Source of the DNA: Actinomycetes bacterium
Lineage (GTDB): Bacteria; Actinomycetota; Acidimicrobiia; Acidimicrobiales; Acidimicrobiaceae
NCBI GenBank assembly: GCA_021784785.1
Contig: JAJYHJ010000059.1
Coordinates: forward strand, 1-33,382
DNA length: 33,382 nucleotides
Direction of reading: 5' to 3'
How positions within the stretch are numbered: position 1 is the first letter of the stretch; each line of letters starts with the position of its first letter. Position numbers and translations under genes: made by a program. Shown piece by piece: positions 16,811 to 25,893 of this stretch. The notes beneath the pieces are model-generated. The model saw nothing but the letters and a program-made list of their open reading frames with translations, was not told where the DNA came from and did not search any database.

Positions 16811-17706
16811 GCGCTGTGTCTGCTGACGTAAGTATTGTAGGTCATCCAGTTCACAATCAAGTTCACGTTGAAAAGCGTTATCGGCGATTGAAGGTACTAT
16901 TACGAAGGCCCACGGCTTTGGCAGGTGGCATAGGAGTCGTGCTGATTATTGCAGTTGCAATACTTGCGCCATTGATCTCGCCATACAATCCAACTGCTAG
17001 TAATTTTTCCGACTTATTTTCAAGTCCTTTCAGCACTGGGCACCTTCTTGGTACAGATCAATTAGGTAGAGATACACTTTCTAGACTCGTTTATGGCGCA
17101 AGATCGACGTTGGAGGTGGGGGTTCTCGCCACTATCGTTGGGACGATCGTGGCAGTCCCAGTCGGTATCATCTCTGGCTACTACAGAGGCTTTGTCGATT
17201 CCATTATCATGAGGATTACCGACGTGATCCTGGCATTTCCATTTTTGGTGATCGCCGTTGGATTAGCGGCGATATTTGGACCGTCGCTCCAAAATGCCAT
17301 ATTGGCGCTAGGGATTGCCCAAATTCCTAGCGTGATTCGAATTTCTAGAGGCGAGACACTTGGACTAAGGGAACAGGAGTTCATTCAAGCGGCAATTGCG
17401 AGTGGTGCTTCAGACTTTTCAGTCATATTTCGCTATCTCTTGCCGAATATGATGAGCCCCTTAGTCGTGCAAGCGAGTATCGCAATACCAGGTGCGATAC
17501 TTGGATCCGCGCTACTGTCATTCTTGGGTGTGGGAGTTCAACCACCTACGCCGGCGTGGGGTAGTATGTTGGCGACCGCGCAAACTTACATTTACCAGGA
17601 TTACTGGCTAGCTGTGTTACCCGGTATTGCAATCCTGGTCACAACGCTCAGCTTTAATTTTTTTGGTGACGGTCTTCGCGATGCGCTTGATCCGTCACTT
17701 AGTTAG
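16807..17706 (+). CDS. ABC transporter permease (DppC-type)
   Basis: 299 aa; 'GHLLGTDQLGRDTLSRLVYGARSTLEVGVLATIVGTIVAVPVGIISGYYRGFVDSIIMRITDVILAFPFLVIAVGLAAIFG', 'FLGVGVQPPTPAWGSMLATAQ'; ATGA overlap with the upstream gene. Confidence 0.96.
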   Translation: MSAVSADVSIVGHPVHNQVHVEKRYRRLKVLLRRPTALAGGIGVVLIIAVAILAPLISPYNPTASNFSDLFSSPFSTGHLLGTDQLGRDTLSRLVYGARSTLEVGVLATIVGTIVAVPVGIISGYYRGFVDSIIMRITDVILAFPFLVIAVGLAAIFGPSLQNAILALGIAQIPSVIRISRGETLGLREQEFIQAAIASGASDFSVIFRYLLPNMMSPLVVQASIAIPGAILGSALLSFLGVGVQPPTPAWGSMLATAQTYIYQDYWLAVLPGIAILVTTLSFNFFGDGLRDALDPSLS

Positions 17707-17713
17707 AGGGAAT

Positions 17714-18700
17714 ATGACTTCATTGCTTGAAGTGGAGGGATTATGCGTAACATTTGGGTCTGGCGCAGGCGCCGTCAGAGCTGTACGTGATCTAGATCTA
17801 AGTGTTGAATCCGGCGAGATCGTTGCTTTGGTGGGAGAATCTGGTTGTGGGAAGTCGTTAACGGCTTTGACCTTGATGCGGTTGACTCCTCCTTCGGCTC
17901 GGGTGCAAGGAAGTGTAAAGTACAGAGGCGATCAAATCCTTGACGATAAGGGGCTAAAGATCAAAGCCCTGAGAGGGAAGGAGATTGCTATGGTGTTTCA
18001 GGAACCTATGACTTCTTTGAATCCTTCCTATACCGTAGGAGATCAGATAGCGGAGTCGATCCGTTTGCATTTGAAGCTACCTCGAAAACAAGCAGCTAAA
18101 CAGGCGATTGAACTGCTTCGTCGAGTGAGAATCGCCGCACCTGAACAAAGAGCAAAAGCATACCCACATCAGTTGTCCGGGGGTATGAGGCAGAGGGTAA
18201 TGATGGCTATTGCTTTAAGTTGTGATCCGAAGCTTCTGATTTTGGATGAACCGACAACAGCGTTGGATGTAACGACTCAAGCTCAGGTATTGGAGATCGT
18301 AGACGAGTTACGAAAAGAAGCAAATACGGGAGTTATTCTTATTACTCACGATCTCGGTGTTGTGGCCGATCTTGCAGATAAAGTTGTAATTATGTATGCC
18401 GGTTCGACAGTGGAGAAGGCGCCTGTTGAATCGATATACTCGCGACCGTCACATCCTTATACACGTGGTCTTTTAGCTGCGATTCCTAGACGGACCGATG
18501 GTGTTCGGAAAAGGTTAGATGAGATCCCAGGAACGGTGCCGATCGTGAGGGAGTTGCCCTCAGGTTGTATTTTTGCTGATCGCTGTTCGTGCGTGGAAGT
18601 GGACTGTCGTGGAGCAGTACCTAAACTTGAGATGATTGAAGATGAACATTATTGTGCATGTTGGCATCCACAGATCGAAGTCGAAACGGTATCACTATGA
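17714..18700 (+). CDS. ABC transporter ATP-binding protein (DppD-type)
   Basis: Walker A 'LVGESGCGKSLTALTLMRL', signature 'LSGGMRQRVMMAIALS', Walker B 'LLILDEPTTALDV'; C-terminal Cys motif 'SGCIFADRCSCVEVDC...HYCACWHP'. Start moved from the track's 17627 to ATG 17714 after gaggg SD. Confidence 0.95.
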   Translation: MTSLLEVEGLCVTFGSGAGAVRAVRDLDLSVESGEIVALVGESGCGKSLTALTLMRLTPPSARVQGSVKYRGDQILDDKGLKIKALRGKEIAMVFQEPMTSLNPSYTVGDQIAESIRLHLKLPRKQAAKQAIELLRRVRIAAPEQRAKAYPHQLSGGMRQRVMMAIALSCDPKLLILDEPTTALDVTTQAQVLEIVDELRKEANTGVILITHDLGVVADLADKVVIMYAGSTVEKAPVESIYSRPSHPYTRGLLAAIPRRTDGVRKRLDEIPGTVPIVRELPSGCIFADRCSCVEVDCRGAVPKLEMIEDEHYCACWHPQIEVETVSL

Positions 18701-19872
18701 GTGCAGAGACTAAGATTCTCGAAGTTAAGGACTTGACGGTTACATATAGTGTCTCTGGAAAAAAGGTAAGAGCGGTACGAGGAGTAGATTTAAGTCTCTC
18801 CAAAGGTGAGATATTGGGACTTGTCGGTGAGACCGGCAGTGGCAAGACGACAGTCGGGAAAGCGGTTGTGCGATTGGTGAAGCCGTCGTCCGGACAGATA
18901 TCCATTGGAGGCGTAGACGTTACGACTTTGTCTCGGAGTGACATGAGACCCGTTCGAAGACAGGTTCAAATGGTATTTCAAGATCCGTACTCATCTTTGA
19001 ATCCTCGAATGACGGTTCTTCAATTGGTAGAACATCCTTTGAAGATCCATAACATTGGTACTCGAACCACTCGAAAAAGCATGGTCGGTGACATCATTGA
19101 ACGGGTGGGATTAAGTAAGAGTGTTCTTTCTCGCTACCCTGGCGAGATGTCTGGGGGTCAACGCCAACGAGTTGGATTAGCGAGGTCTCTGGTGCTATCA
19201 CCAGCACTTCTAGTAGCGGATGAACCAGTATCGGCACTCGATGTTTCAGTTCAAGCTGGTATTTTAAATTTATTGGTGGATCTTCAGAAGGATTTGGGCT
19301 TTTCGTGTTTATTTATCACACACGATCTCGGTGTTGCTGAGCATCTGTGTGACAGAGTTGCGGTCATGTACCTTGGGGAGATAGTTGAAGTTGGTACCCG
19401 AGATGACGTGCTAGCGAGGGGATACCATCCATATACGAAGTCTCTGCTTGATGCTGTGCCAGTCCCTGATCCAGTTGTGCAACGGAATCGTAAGAAAGCA
19501 ACGTTACCAGGTGATCCGCCAGATCCCCTTTCTCCACCCTCGGGTTGTGCGTTGCACCCGAGATGTCGTTTTGTAGTCGAACGATGTATGTCCGATCAGC
19601 CTGAGCTACTTCCGCTGATTAATCACAAGGAACAACTGAGAGATGTGGAAGGCGAGTTGTGCCGTAGTGAGGAAATAGAGACAAAGAGTCCGGTTTCAGG
19701 GCACTTGGTGAGATGCCATAGAGTTGAGGATGCGTTTGCCCTGAATGCCAGGGATGCTGTGACTTCCGGATCTAGCGATACTGTTGTTCAAAGTAATAAA
19801 GAATTGGAAGGACACAGATCGAATGCTTTGTCAGCGAGTGGCACTTTAGATAGAAAAGACAAAGAGTTTTAG
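18697..19872 (+). CDS. ABC transporter ATP-binding protein (DppF-type) with about 45-aa low-complexity C-terminal tail
   Basis: Walker A 'LVGETGSGKTTVGKAVVRL', 'MSGGQRQRVGLARSLVLSPALLVADEPVSALDVSVQAGILNLL', C-terminal 'GHLVRCHRVEDAF'. ATG 18697 overlaps the upstream TGA (ATGA). Confidence 0.95.
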   Translation: MSAETKILEVKDLTVTYSVSGKKVRAVRGVDLSLSKGEILGLVGETGSGKTTVGKAVVRLVKPSSGQISIGGVDVTTLSRSDMRPVRRQVQMVFQDPYSSLNPRMTVLQLVEHPLKIHNIGTRTTRKSMVGDIIERVGLSKSVLSRYPGEMSGGQRQRVGLARSLVLSPALLVADEPVSALDVSVQAGILNLLVDLQKDLGFSCLFITHDLGVAEHLCDRVAVMYLGEIVEVGTRDDVLARGYHPYTKSLLDAVPVPDPVVQRNRKKATLPGDPPDPLSPPSGCALHPRCRFVVERCMSDQPELLPLINHKEQLRDVEGELCRSEEIETKSPVSGHLVRCHRVEDAFALNARDAVTSGSSDTVVQSNKELEGHRSNALSASGTLDRKDKEF

Positions 19873-20110
19873 TAAGGACGCAGAGGCGATCGAACACTGA
19901 TCTTCGACGTGAAAGCTGATGCTGATAAATCTTTGCAGTTTGGGCATCGGTAGCGGAGATCCAAAAGCTCTCTAGTCAAGTTTTGTAACTTCAGATATGT
20001 GATCGTTAATTGACGCCTTATCTATCGCCAAAGGTATCTTCGGTTGACGATGAATAGACGATGCGAAGTATGGGATGCCGCGCTAAGTAGGCCTGTTTAT
20101 ATTGGATAAA

Positions 20111-20908
20111 CTATGAACCTGTAAATTTTGGGGACCTTCGTTCGAGAAAGGCCCGTACACCTTCTTTGTAGTCACTACTATTGATGCACCTATTGGACAT
20201 GTCTGAGGCTAGATCAAGGGTCTCCCTATCAATTGGTGAACGATTGACCATTGAGTTTATGATAGCCTTCGAAGCGACTATGGAGAGCGGAGCGTTTTCC
20301 CGCAACCGCACGGAGATCAGTTCAATCCGACCTGCAACTGCCTCGGGTTCTAGAACCTCTTGTACAAGGTTCATGCGAAGGGCTCTATCTGCATCAACCC
20401 TTTCGGCTGTGAAGAGCAGAGCTTTGGCATGTTCGGGACCAACAGTATCAACGAGTCTTTTTAACGATCCGACGGGATAAGAGATTCCAAGGCGGGCGGC
20501 AGGAATAGCGAACTGAGCGGTGGTGTCAGAGATTCTGTAGTCGCATGTAATAGCTAGCGATAAACCTCCACCAAAACAAAACCCCCGAACGACGGCAATA
20601 GTTGGCACCGGAATGTGTGCAACCGAAAGAAGTGTGCCTTCAGAGCTCCGGTCGTAGCTCGCGGAGTTGTCTGGATCGCGAGAGTCTTCGAACTCAGATA
20701 TATCGGCTCCTGACGCAAAGGCCTCGGTTCCATCGCCTTGGAAAACGACGCCTCTAGTTGACCGCGACTTAGACACTTCATTGGCGATGCACTCAATCTC
20801 TCGTAGCATAGATTGACTGATGGCGTTTTTCTTTCCAGGATTGCATATTGTGACAGTCAAAATGTCATTTGACGTATCGGTAGTGATATAGCCAGCTGGT
20901 TTGCTCAT
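20111..20908 (-). CDS. Enoyl-CoA hydratase/isomerase (crotonase) superfamily protein, non-canonical active site
   Basis: 265 aa; 'VVFQGDGTEAFASGADISEF', 'GFCFGGGLSLAITCDYRISDTTAQFAIPAARLGISYPVGSLKRLVDTVGPEHAKALLFTAERVDADRALRMNLVQEV'. Confidence 0.9.
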   Translation of the reverse strand: MSKPAGYITTDTSNDILTVTICNPGKKNAISQSMLREIECIANEVSKSRSTRGVVFQGDGTEAFASGADISEFEDSRDPDNSASYDRSSEGTLLSVAHIPVPTIAVVRGFCFGGGLSLAITCDYRISDTTAQFAIPAARLGISYPVGSLKRLVDTVGPEHAKALLFTAERVDADRALRMNLVQEVLEPEAVAGRIELISVRLRENAPLSIVASKAIINSMVNRSPIDRETLDLASDMSNRCINSSDYKEGVRAFLERRSPKFTGS

Positions 20909-20910
20909 GA

Positions 20911-23247
20911 CTAGCTAGTCGGCGCAGGAGACGGACGAGGTACAGCCCCATCAGGTACTTGCGAACTCTTTTTGGCCTCTAGCTCCATATGAGTATCTAC
21001 GAGCTTAGAGGGCCACCAGTTCCACTTGCCCAGAAGTACGACTGTAGAAGGAACGAGTAGTGTTCTGACTAAGAACGTGTCCATGACGATACCTAGACCT
21101 AGGCCAAAACCTATCTGCTGGACTTGCGGACTGCCAGTTCCTCCTGCTACGCCAAGTACGAAGAAGGTCCCTGCTAGGACAATTCCCGCGGAGGTAACGG
21201 TAGATCCTGTAGCACCGATGGCGGTCGCCACGGCGTCTTTCAAACTCATAGTGTGTGACTCTTCTCTAATACGAGTCATTACCAAGATATTGTAGTCTTC
21301 CCCAAGCGCCAAGAGGAATAGGAACAACATGAAAGGTAATACGAAGGTGAGGCCCGATTCACCTTTTATGTCCATAAAGTATAAGACGTCAACACCTAAA
21401 GCAGCTAGATAAGAGAGAAGTACCGAGACGACAAGGTATAAAGGTGCCACTAGAGATCTGAGTACAACTGCTAGTAGGACAGCGATGATTATGACTACGA
21501 GTGGTACGATGTGAAACAGGTCTGAGTTCGAGGCGGAGGAGATGTCAGCAGACGCCGGAGCCTGTCCGCCCACCCCTGATGCCACCGCACCTGAACTCTT
21601 TTGAAGTGAAGTTGTCAGTGCTCTAATCGCGGGGACTGCATCGATAGCTGCAGTGGAACCAGGATCTCCAGCGCTAATGGATGTATTGAAGTAGATGAGC
21701 TTTCCGTTAGGAGATATGTAGTTTCCGGCAGATCTGTACGCCTCGTATAAACCCTTGGGTACCGTGATTCCAGGTGGTTCAACTGGGGGCAGTTGTGATG
21801 CGTTACCGAGTTTTGCGTGCAGAGTACTAAGTTCAGTAGGAGTTAGATGAATTCCAAAGAGGTTGTACACGCCTTGCACTGAGGAGAACTCCGGTGACTG
21901 CGATAGTTTGGTTTCAAGAGTTTGGATGTTTCTTAGATTGTTCCAGACTGGTTGATTAAACTTGAAGATGATCTGGGTTGGGTTAAAGGATCCAACTTTG
22001 AAGTGCTTTTGTAGGGCTGCATTTCCTAGAGCGGAGTCGGAGTTCGAAGGTACTGACGTACTAGAGGTGAAGCCTGAGGGTTTATTGCCCGCTGATACGA
22101 CCGCTAGGGAACCAAATATCAAGACCCCAATGGTTAATGTTAGAGCCGGCTTAGTCACTACCCGAGAGGCAACTCTGCCCCAAAGTCCTGTCTCGGCACT
22201 GGACTGATGAGGACGAGAGGGCCAAAATGCTGCACGGCCAAATATGGCTAAAAGCGCAGGCTGAAGTGTTAAGCCAGCGAGCAACATCAAAAAGATGGTG
22301 ATTGCGAGTGGGTATCCGAGTCCTTTGTAAAATCCAAAGGTTGCTGTAACTAGTGACAGGAGGGCCGCGATTACCGTAAAGGCCGAGAACGTTATCGATT
22401 CTCCGACCCTCGATAAGGCAAACTTTACCGCCTCCTTGCCGTCTAGTCCACGCCGTATCTCTTCACGTACCCGGAAGACGAGGAAAAGCCCGTAGTCAGT
22501 ACCGGCTCCTAGTACTAAGACGATCATGAGCAACTGAGTAACGTTTGAGACTTGGAAGTGCAAAATAGAGGTTAATCGGGCAACTATAGGACCGGCCATA
22601 ACCGAAACCAAGGCTGCTGGTACCAAAGTGATAAGGGGAGCAAGTATCGACCTAAAGACAAAGAGCAAGATTACCAGTATGAACAAGATGGAGTACTGCT
22701 GGGTCGAGTTGAAGTTACTTCCATTTGTCTTTGCGGAGTCGACAGCGGTTGCTAACTGCCCTGCAGTATGAACCTGCAGACCCGAAGGAGGGGTGACTTT
22801 AGCTATCTCGGACCTGATGTTGTTCACGAGGGTTACGGCCTTTGTGTCGTTGAAGGTGGAGATAGAGGAGAGAACCTCAATCTGTTCAGCCATCTGATCT
22901 TTGGAGACGCCAACGACCCGGGACTTTACTATCGTGGGCACGTTAGCCTTGATAGCGGAGGCTAAATGGGCCGCATAGATCTCGTCTTTTGGAGTTAGAG
23001 TCCCAACGTTGCGATAGATGACTATCTCCACCAGAGAGTCGTTTGTGTTTTGAAAACTACTCGCCAAGTTGGCTGCCTGGATCGATGGTGAATTTTTGGG
23101 AAGGAAGCTCTGATTGTTGTTGGTGACTACAGATGATAGCGAAGGTAAAAGTGCGGCTGACGCGACTATGACGACTATCCAAAGAAGGATGACTAGGTAG
23201 CGGAACCGTACTGAGAAGTTCCCAAGCGTGGTAAATATCTTATTCAC
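20911..23247 (-). CDS. MMPL/RND family transporter
   Basis: About 780 aa with two sets of TM helices; 'FLPKNSPSIQAANLASSFQNTNDSLVEIVIYRN', 'VTQLLMIVLVLGAGTDYGLFLVFRVREEIRRGLDGKEAVKFALSRVGESITFSAFTVIAALLSL', 'FLLALGEDYNILVMTRIREESHTMSLKDAVATAIGATGSTVTSAGIVLAGTF'. The track start is TTG 23265, but GTG 23247 has a good GGAGG upstream. Confidence 0.94.
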   Translation of the reverse strand: MNKIFTTLGNFSVRFRYLVILLWIVVIVASAALLPSLSSVVTNNNQSFLPKNSPSIQAANLASSFQNTNDSLVEIVIYRNVGTLTPKDEIYAAHLASAIKANVPTIVKSRVVGVSKDQMAEQIEVLSSISTFNDTKAVTLVNNIRSEIAKVTPPSGLQVHTAGQLATAVDSAKTNGSNFNSTQQYSILFILVILLFVFRSILAPLITLVPAALVSVMAGPIVARLTSILHFQVSNVTQLLMIVLVLGAGTDYGLFLVFRVREEIRRGLDGKEAVKFALSRVGESITFSAFTVIAALLSLVTATFGFYKGLGYPLAITIFLMLLAGLTLQPALLAIFGRAAFWPSRPHQSSAETGLWGRVASRVVTKPALTLTIGVLIFGSLAVVSAGNKPSGFTSSTSVPSNSDSALGNAALQKHFKVGSFNPTQIIFKFNQPVWNNLRNIQTLETKLSQSPEFSSVQGVYNLFGIHLTPTELSTLHAKLGNASQLPPVEPPGITVPKGLYEAYRSAGNYISPNGKLIYFNTSISAGDPGSTAAIDAVPAIRALTTSLQKSSGAVASGVGGQAPASADISSASNSDLFHIVPLVVIIIAVLLAVVLRSLVAPLYLVVSVLLSYLAALGVDVLYFMDIKGESGLTFVLPFMLFLFLLALGEDYNILVMTRIREESHTMSLKDAVATAIGATGSTVTSAGIVLAGTFFVLGVAGGTGSPQVQQIGFGLGLGIVMDTFLVRTLLVPSTVVLLGKWNWWPSKLVDTHMELEAKKSSQVPDGAVPRPSPAPTS

Positions 23248-23741
23248 TAATGTCTTCCTCCGCAAAAGGACATGTGTAAACGCTCCAATCTTCTTCGATT
23301 TCTTTCAGCTTTTAGTAGCTTTGAACAGATTGTCTTATCTGGCACATCAGATCCAACTAGGATCGACGCACTTGTTCAGCATTACTCATCGGCAAGGCCT
23401 TTTACTCTTAACTCATTTGCAACTCGGCTCACTACTTTAGTGCGTAATAACTATCTATTAAATAACAATATATCGACCGAGAGAGTTTATCCCAAAGTCT
23501 CAGTTAAAACTAATACGTTGTATAGCCGTTTTTCAGTTTGTAAAAAGGTGTTCAAGTCTTGAGAGACGGTAATCCGGAGGCTCAACTGAGACATGGCCCT
23601 ATCGATGTAGGTGGCTATAGCCGATGATCAAAGGCGACGATAAGGGCTGCTGTGTCGACCGCCTTGCTCGATTAGGTCTATCAAGAATGGCTCAGATGTA
23701 TTTGACAACTAGGGTAGCGGTAGCGGAAAAGAGAACACTTC

Positions 23742-24152
23742 TTGGGAGTATTTTTGTCTGGAAAGCTTTCCGGTGAGGCTATCGCATTTCTTTCGAAGCC
23801 GATCCATGGTGTCATAGCAAGCTTTGACCTAGGAGGAGCCTTGCACCAGGTGCCGGTAAATGCGGTGCTTGATGAAGAGCCGTCACCTCATCGACTACTT
23901 ATACTTGCTGGCGGATCGTCAAAGAAGGTGCGCAACCTTAGGCGAAATCCGGCTGCAAGCTTCTGTGTCTTTCAAGGACAGAGTTATGTCAGTATCTTTG
24001 GAGTAGCAGAAGTTATAGAAGATGCCTCGGAGATACAGCGAGTAGAGAGCCTATATAAGAAGAAGTACTCTAAGACTCCTAGAATCAACCCATCTCGAGT
24101 CGTCGTGTCGATCGAGTGTTCTAGGTCGATTGAGCATAGATTGGATGTGTAG
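23742..24152 (+). CDS. Pyridoxamine 5'-phosphate oxidase-fold (PPOX, FMN/F420-binding type) protein
   Basis: 136 aa, TTG start; 'AIAFLSKPIHGVIASFDLGGALHQVPVNAVLDEEPSPHRLLILAGGSSKKVRNLRRNPAASFCVFQGQSYVSIFGVAEVIED'. Confidence 0.75.
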   Translation: MGVFLSGKLSGEAIAFLSKPIHGVIASFDLGGALHQVPVNAVLDEEPSPHRLLILAGGSSKKVRNLRRNPAASFCVFQGQSYVSIFGVAEVIEDASEIQRVESLYKKKYSKTPRINPSRVVVSIECSRSIEHRLDV

Positions 24153-25094
24153 ATGAGTTTGCCAGTTTCGATTTTGGTACTCGTTCTAGCAATAGCGGCA
24201 CTTGCTTTTGCCTCTCACTTCTTCGTAGCAAATGCAATTATTTTCGCTGAACGCACGGGACATTCGAAGATCTTCACTGGTGTGGTTGTAATCGGTTTTG
24301 GTACTGCCCTTCCAGAACTTGCTACTGCAGTGTTCGCGTCGGTGGCTCACCATCCATCTGTCGGGGTGGCCTCCTCTTTGGGAGCTACAGTCATAAACTT
24401 GACGGTAGTAGCTGGGATAACCGCCGTTACCGCCATGCCTGCAATCAGTTCTAGGACTCTAAAAAACGAGGGTTTAGTATCGGTATTTGGAGCTGTTTTG
24501 TTTGCGGCGGGTTTTGTCGTTGTGCATCTATCTTATTTGTTTTCCCTAGTACCTTTGGGCGTATTTGTAGTGTCCACCTTTATGATTATTCGTAACTCAG
24601 GAGTGGATACAGGCTATGAAAGTGAAGTTCCTGAGGAGCTGTCATCGAAAAGTCTTCTCGTGGTTGGGACTTTGTGCCTGGGAGGTCTAGCAGGAACCTT
24701 ACTGGCGGCACAGGTATTCCTTGACGCCGCCTTGAATATAGCAGATCTTGCGGGTATGTCAAAGGTGATGGCTGGAGCGATAATTGTATCTTTTGGTACG
24801 TCGCTTCCAGAGATTGCGTCATCTGTACAAGCTGCGATTAAGAAGGCCCCTGACCTTGCAATTGGGAACGCTCTTGGTTCTTCTTTTTTCAATTCATTGG
24901 TGGCTGCCCCAGCAGCCGTTTTGTTTGACCCGAGTGGCAAGATAGGCGGGGTGGCGTTTACCTCGTTCTTTGCAATGGCATGCTCGATTGTGTTCTATTT
25001 TATGATGTGGAGTGGCCGTAGGCTGAGTAGGTCAGAAGGAGCTGTGTTGCTCATGCTTTACGGAGCCTTCTTAGGGTACTATTTCTTGGGCTAA
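24153..25094 (+). CDS. CaCA-superfamily sodium/calcium antiporter-like membrane protein
   Basis: 313 aa with two inverted alpha-repeats: 'VVIGFGTALPELATAVFASVAHHPSVGVASSLGATVINLTVVAGI' and 'IIVSFGTSLPEIASSVQAAIKKAPDLAIGNALGSSFFNSLVAAP'. Starts immediately after the PPOX stop. Confidence 0.92.
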   Translation: MSLPVSILVLVLAIAALAFASHFFVANAIIFAERTGHSKIFTGVVVIGFGTALPELATAVFASVAHHPSVGVASSLGATVINLTVVAGITAVTAMPAISSRTLKNEGLVSVFGAVLFAAGFVVVHLSYLFSLVPLGVFVVSTFMIIRNSGVDTGYESEVPEELSSKSLLVVGTLCLGGLAGTLLAAQVFLDAALNIADLAGMSKVMAGAIIVSFGTSLPEIASSVQAAIKKAPDLAIGNALGSSFFNSLVAAPAAVLFDPSGKIGGVAFTSFFAMACSIVFYFMMWSGRRLSRSEGAVLLMLYGAFLGYYFLG

Positions 25095-25792
25095 CTGTCG
25101 TTTTTCGGTAGTCGCTCTACGATACTTTGTTCGTTGAAGCTGTTGTACGTGACAAACTCCTCAACGGGAGCTCTTTTGAGTCGCTTTATTACTTTCTTTG
25201 GTCGCCCCAAGACTATTAGCCCTGCTAAAGCGTAGTCTGTTGGTACCTCCATAAGTCTCATGACCGCTTCTTCTTGACGACAAAGGACTGTGGTCATCAC
25301 GCCTCCATACCCAAGGGATCGTGCAGCTAGAAGGAGGTTCTCTGCAAAAGGGTAGATAGAGGCTCCGCCGACAATACTTTGCCGGTTGAGGCCGTTATCT
25401 AAGACAGCAAGCTGCTTTAGGTCAACGAAGAGACAGAGCATGACCGGAGCTGTTTCAAGCGTGTCTACAAAGGCTGAGGGTGCATCAATGGAGTGGGCAG
25501 CCGATATGTCGATTGCAGGTTCAACCCAGTTTCGATTCGATATGGGGGCGAAAGGAATGAGGTCATTTTCCACGTGTGCATAGTACTCCTTCCAGCCGAT
25601 CTGATAAAGTTCCCTGATCTTGATTTTTTGGTTGAGGTCATCTACAACGACGACGTGCCAACCTTGCCGGTTCCCCCCGGAAGGTGAAAATCGAGCGAGA
25701 TCGAAGATTTTATATAGAGTCTCTGTGGAGATCTTCTCGGTTGTGAAATCTCGATATGCCGCGTTGGTGTGAAGCACTTTGTCTAGGTCCAT
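25091..25792 (-). CDS. Nitroreductase family protein
   Basis: Start taken as ATG 25792 ('MDLDKVLHTNAAYRDFTTEKISTETLYKIFDLARFSPSGGNRQGWHVVVVDD'), the track ORF extends to 25840; 'GGASIYPFAENLLLAARSLGYGGVMTTVLCRQEEAVMRLMEVPTDYALAGLIVLGRPKK'. Confidence 0.9.
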   Translation of the reverse strand: MDLDKVLHTNAAYRDFTTEKISTETLYKIFDLARFSPSGGNRQGWHVVVVDDLNQKIKIRELYQIGWKEYYAHVENDLIPFAPISNRNWVEPAIDISAAHSIDAPSAFVDTLETAPVMLCLFVDLKQLAVLDNGLNRQSIVGGASIYPFAENLLLAARSLGYGGVMTTVLCRQEEAVMRLMEVPTDYALAGLIVLGRPKKVIKRLKRAPVEEFVTYNSFNEQSIVERLPKNDS

Positions 25793-25893
25793 TGTATTAA
25801 TGCTAGAGCAACCTCTTGTTGACATACGCCAACTGCGCAATTAGCGACGTAGGTTTGTTTAGGCGAGACGCAGATACTGTGCTTCGAGATCGA

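Noticed and set aside
23272-23562. 96-aa plus-strand ORF divergent from MMPL, considered as a TetR-like regulator
   Set aside because: No HTH pattern or family motif in the translation; low-complexity polar sequence.
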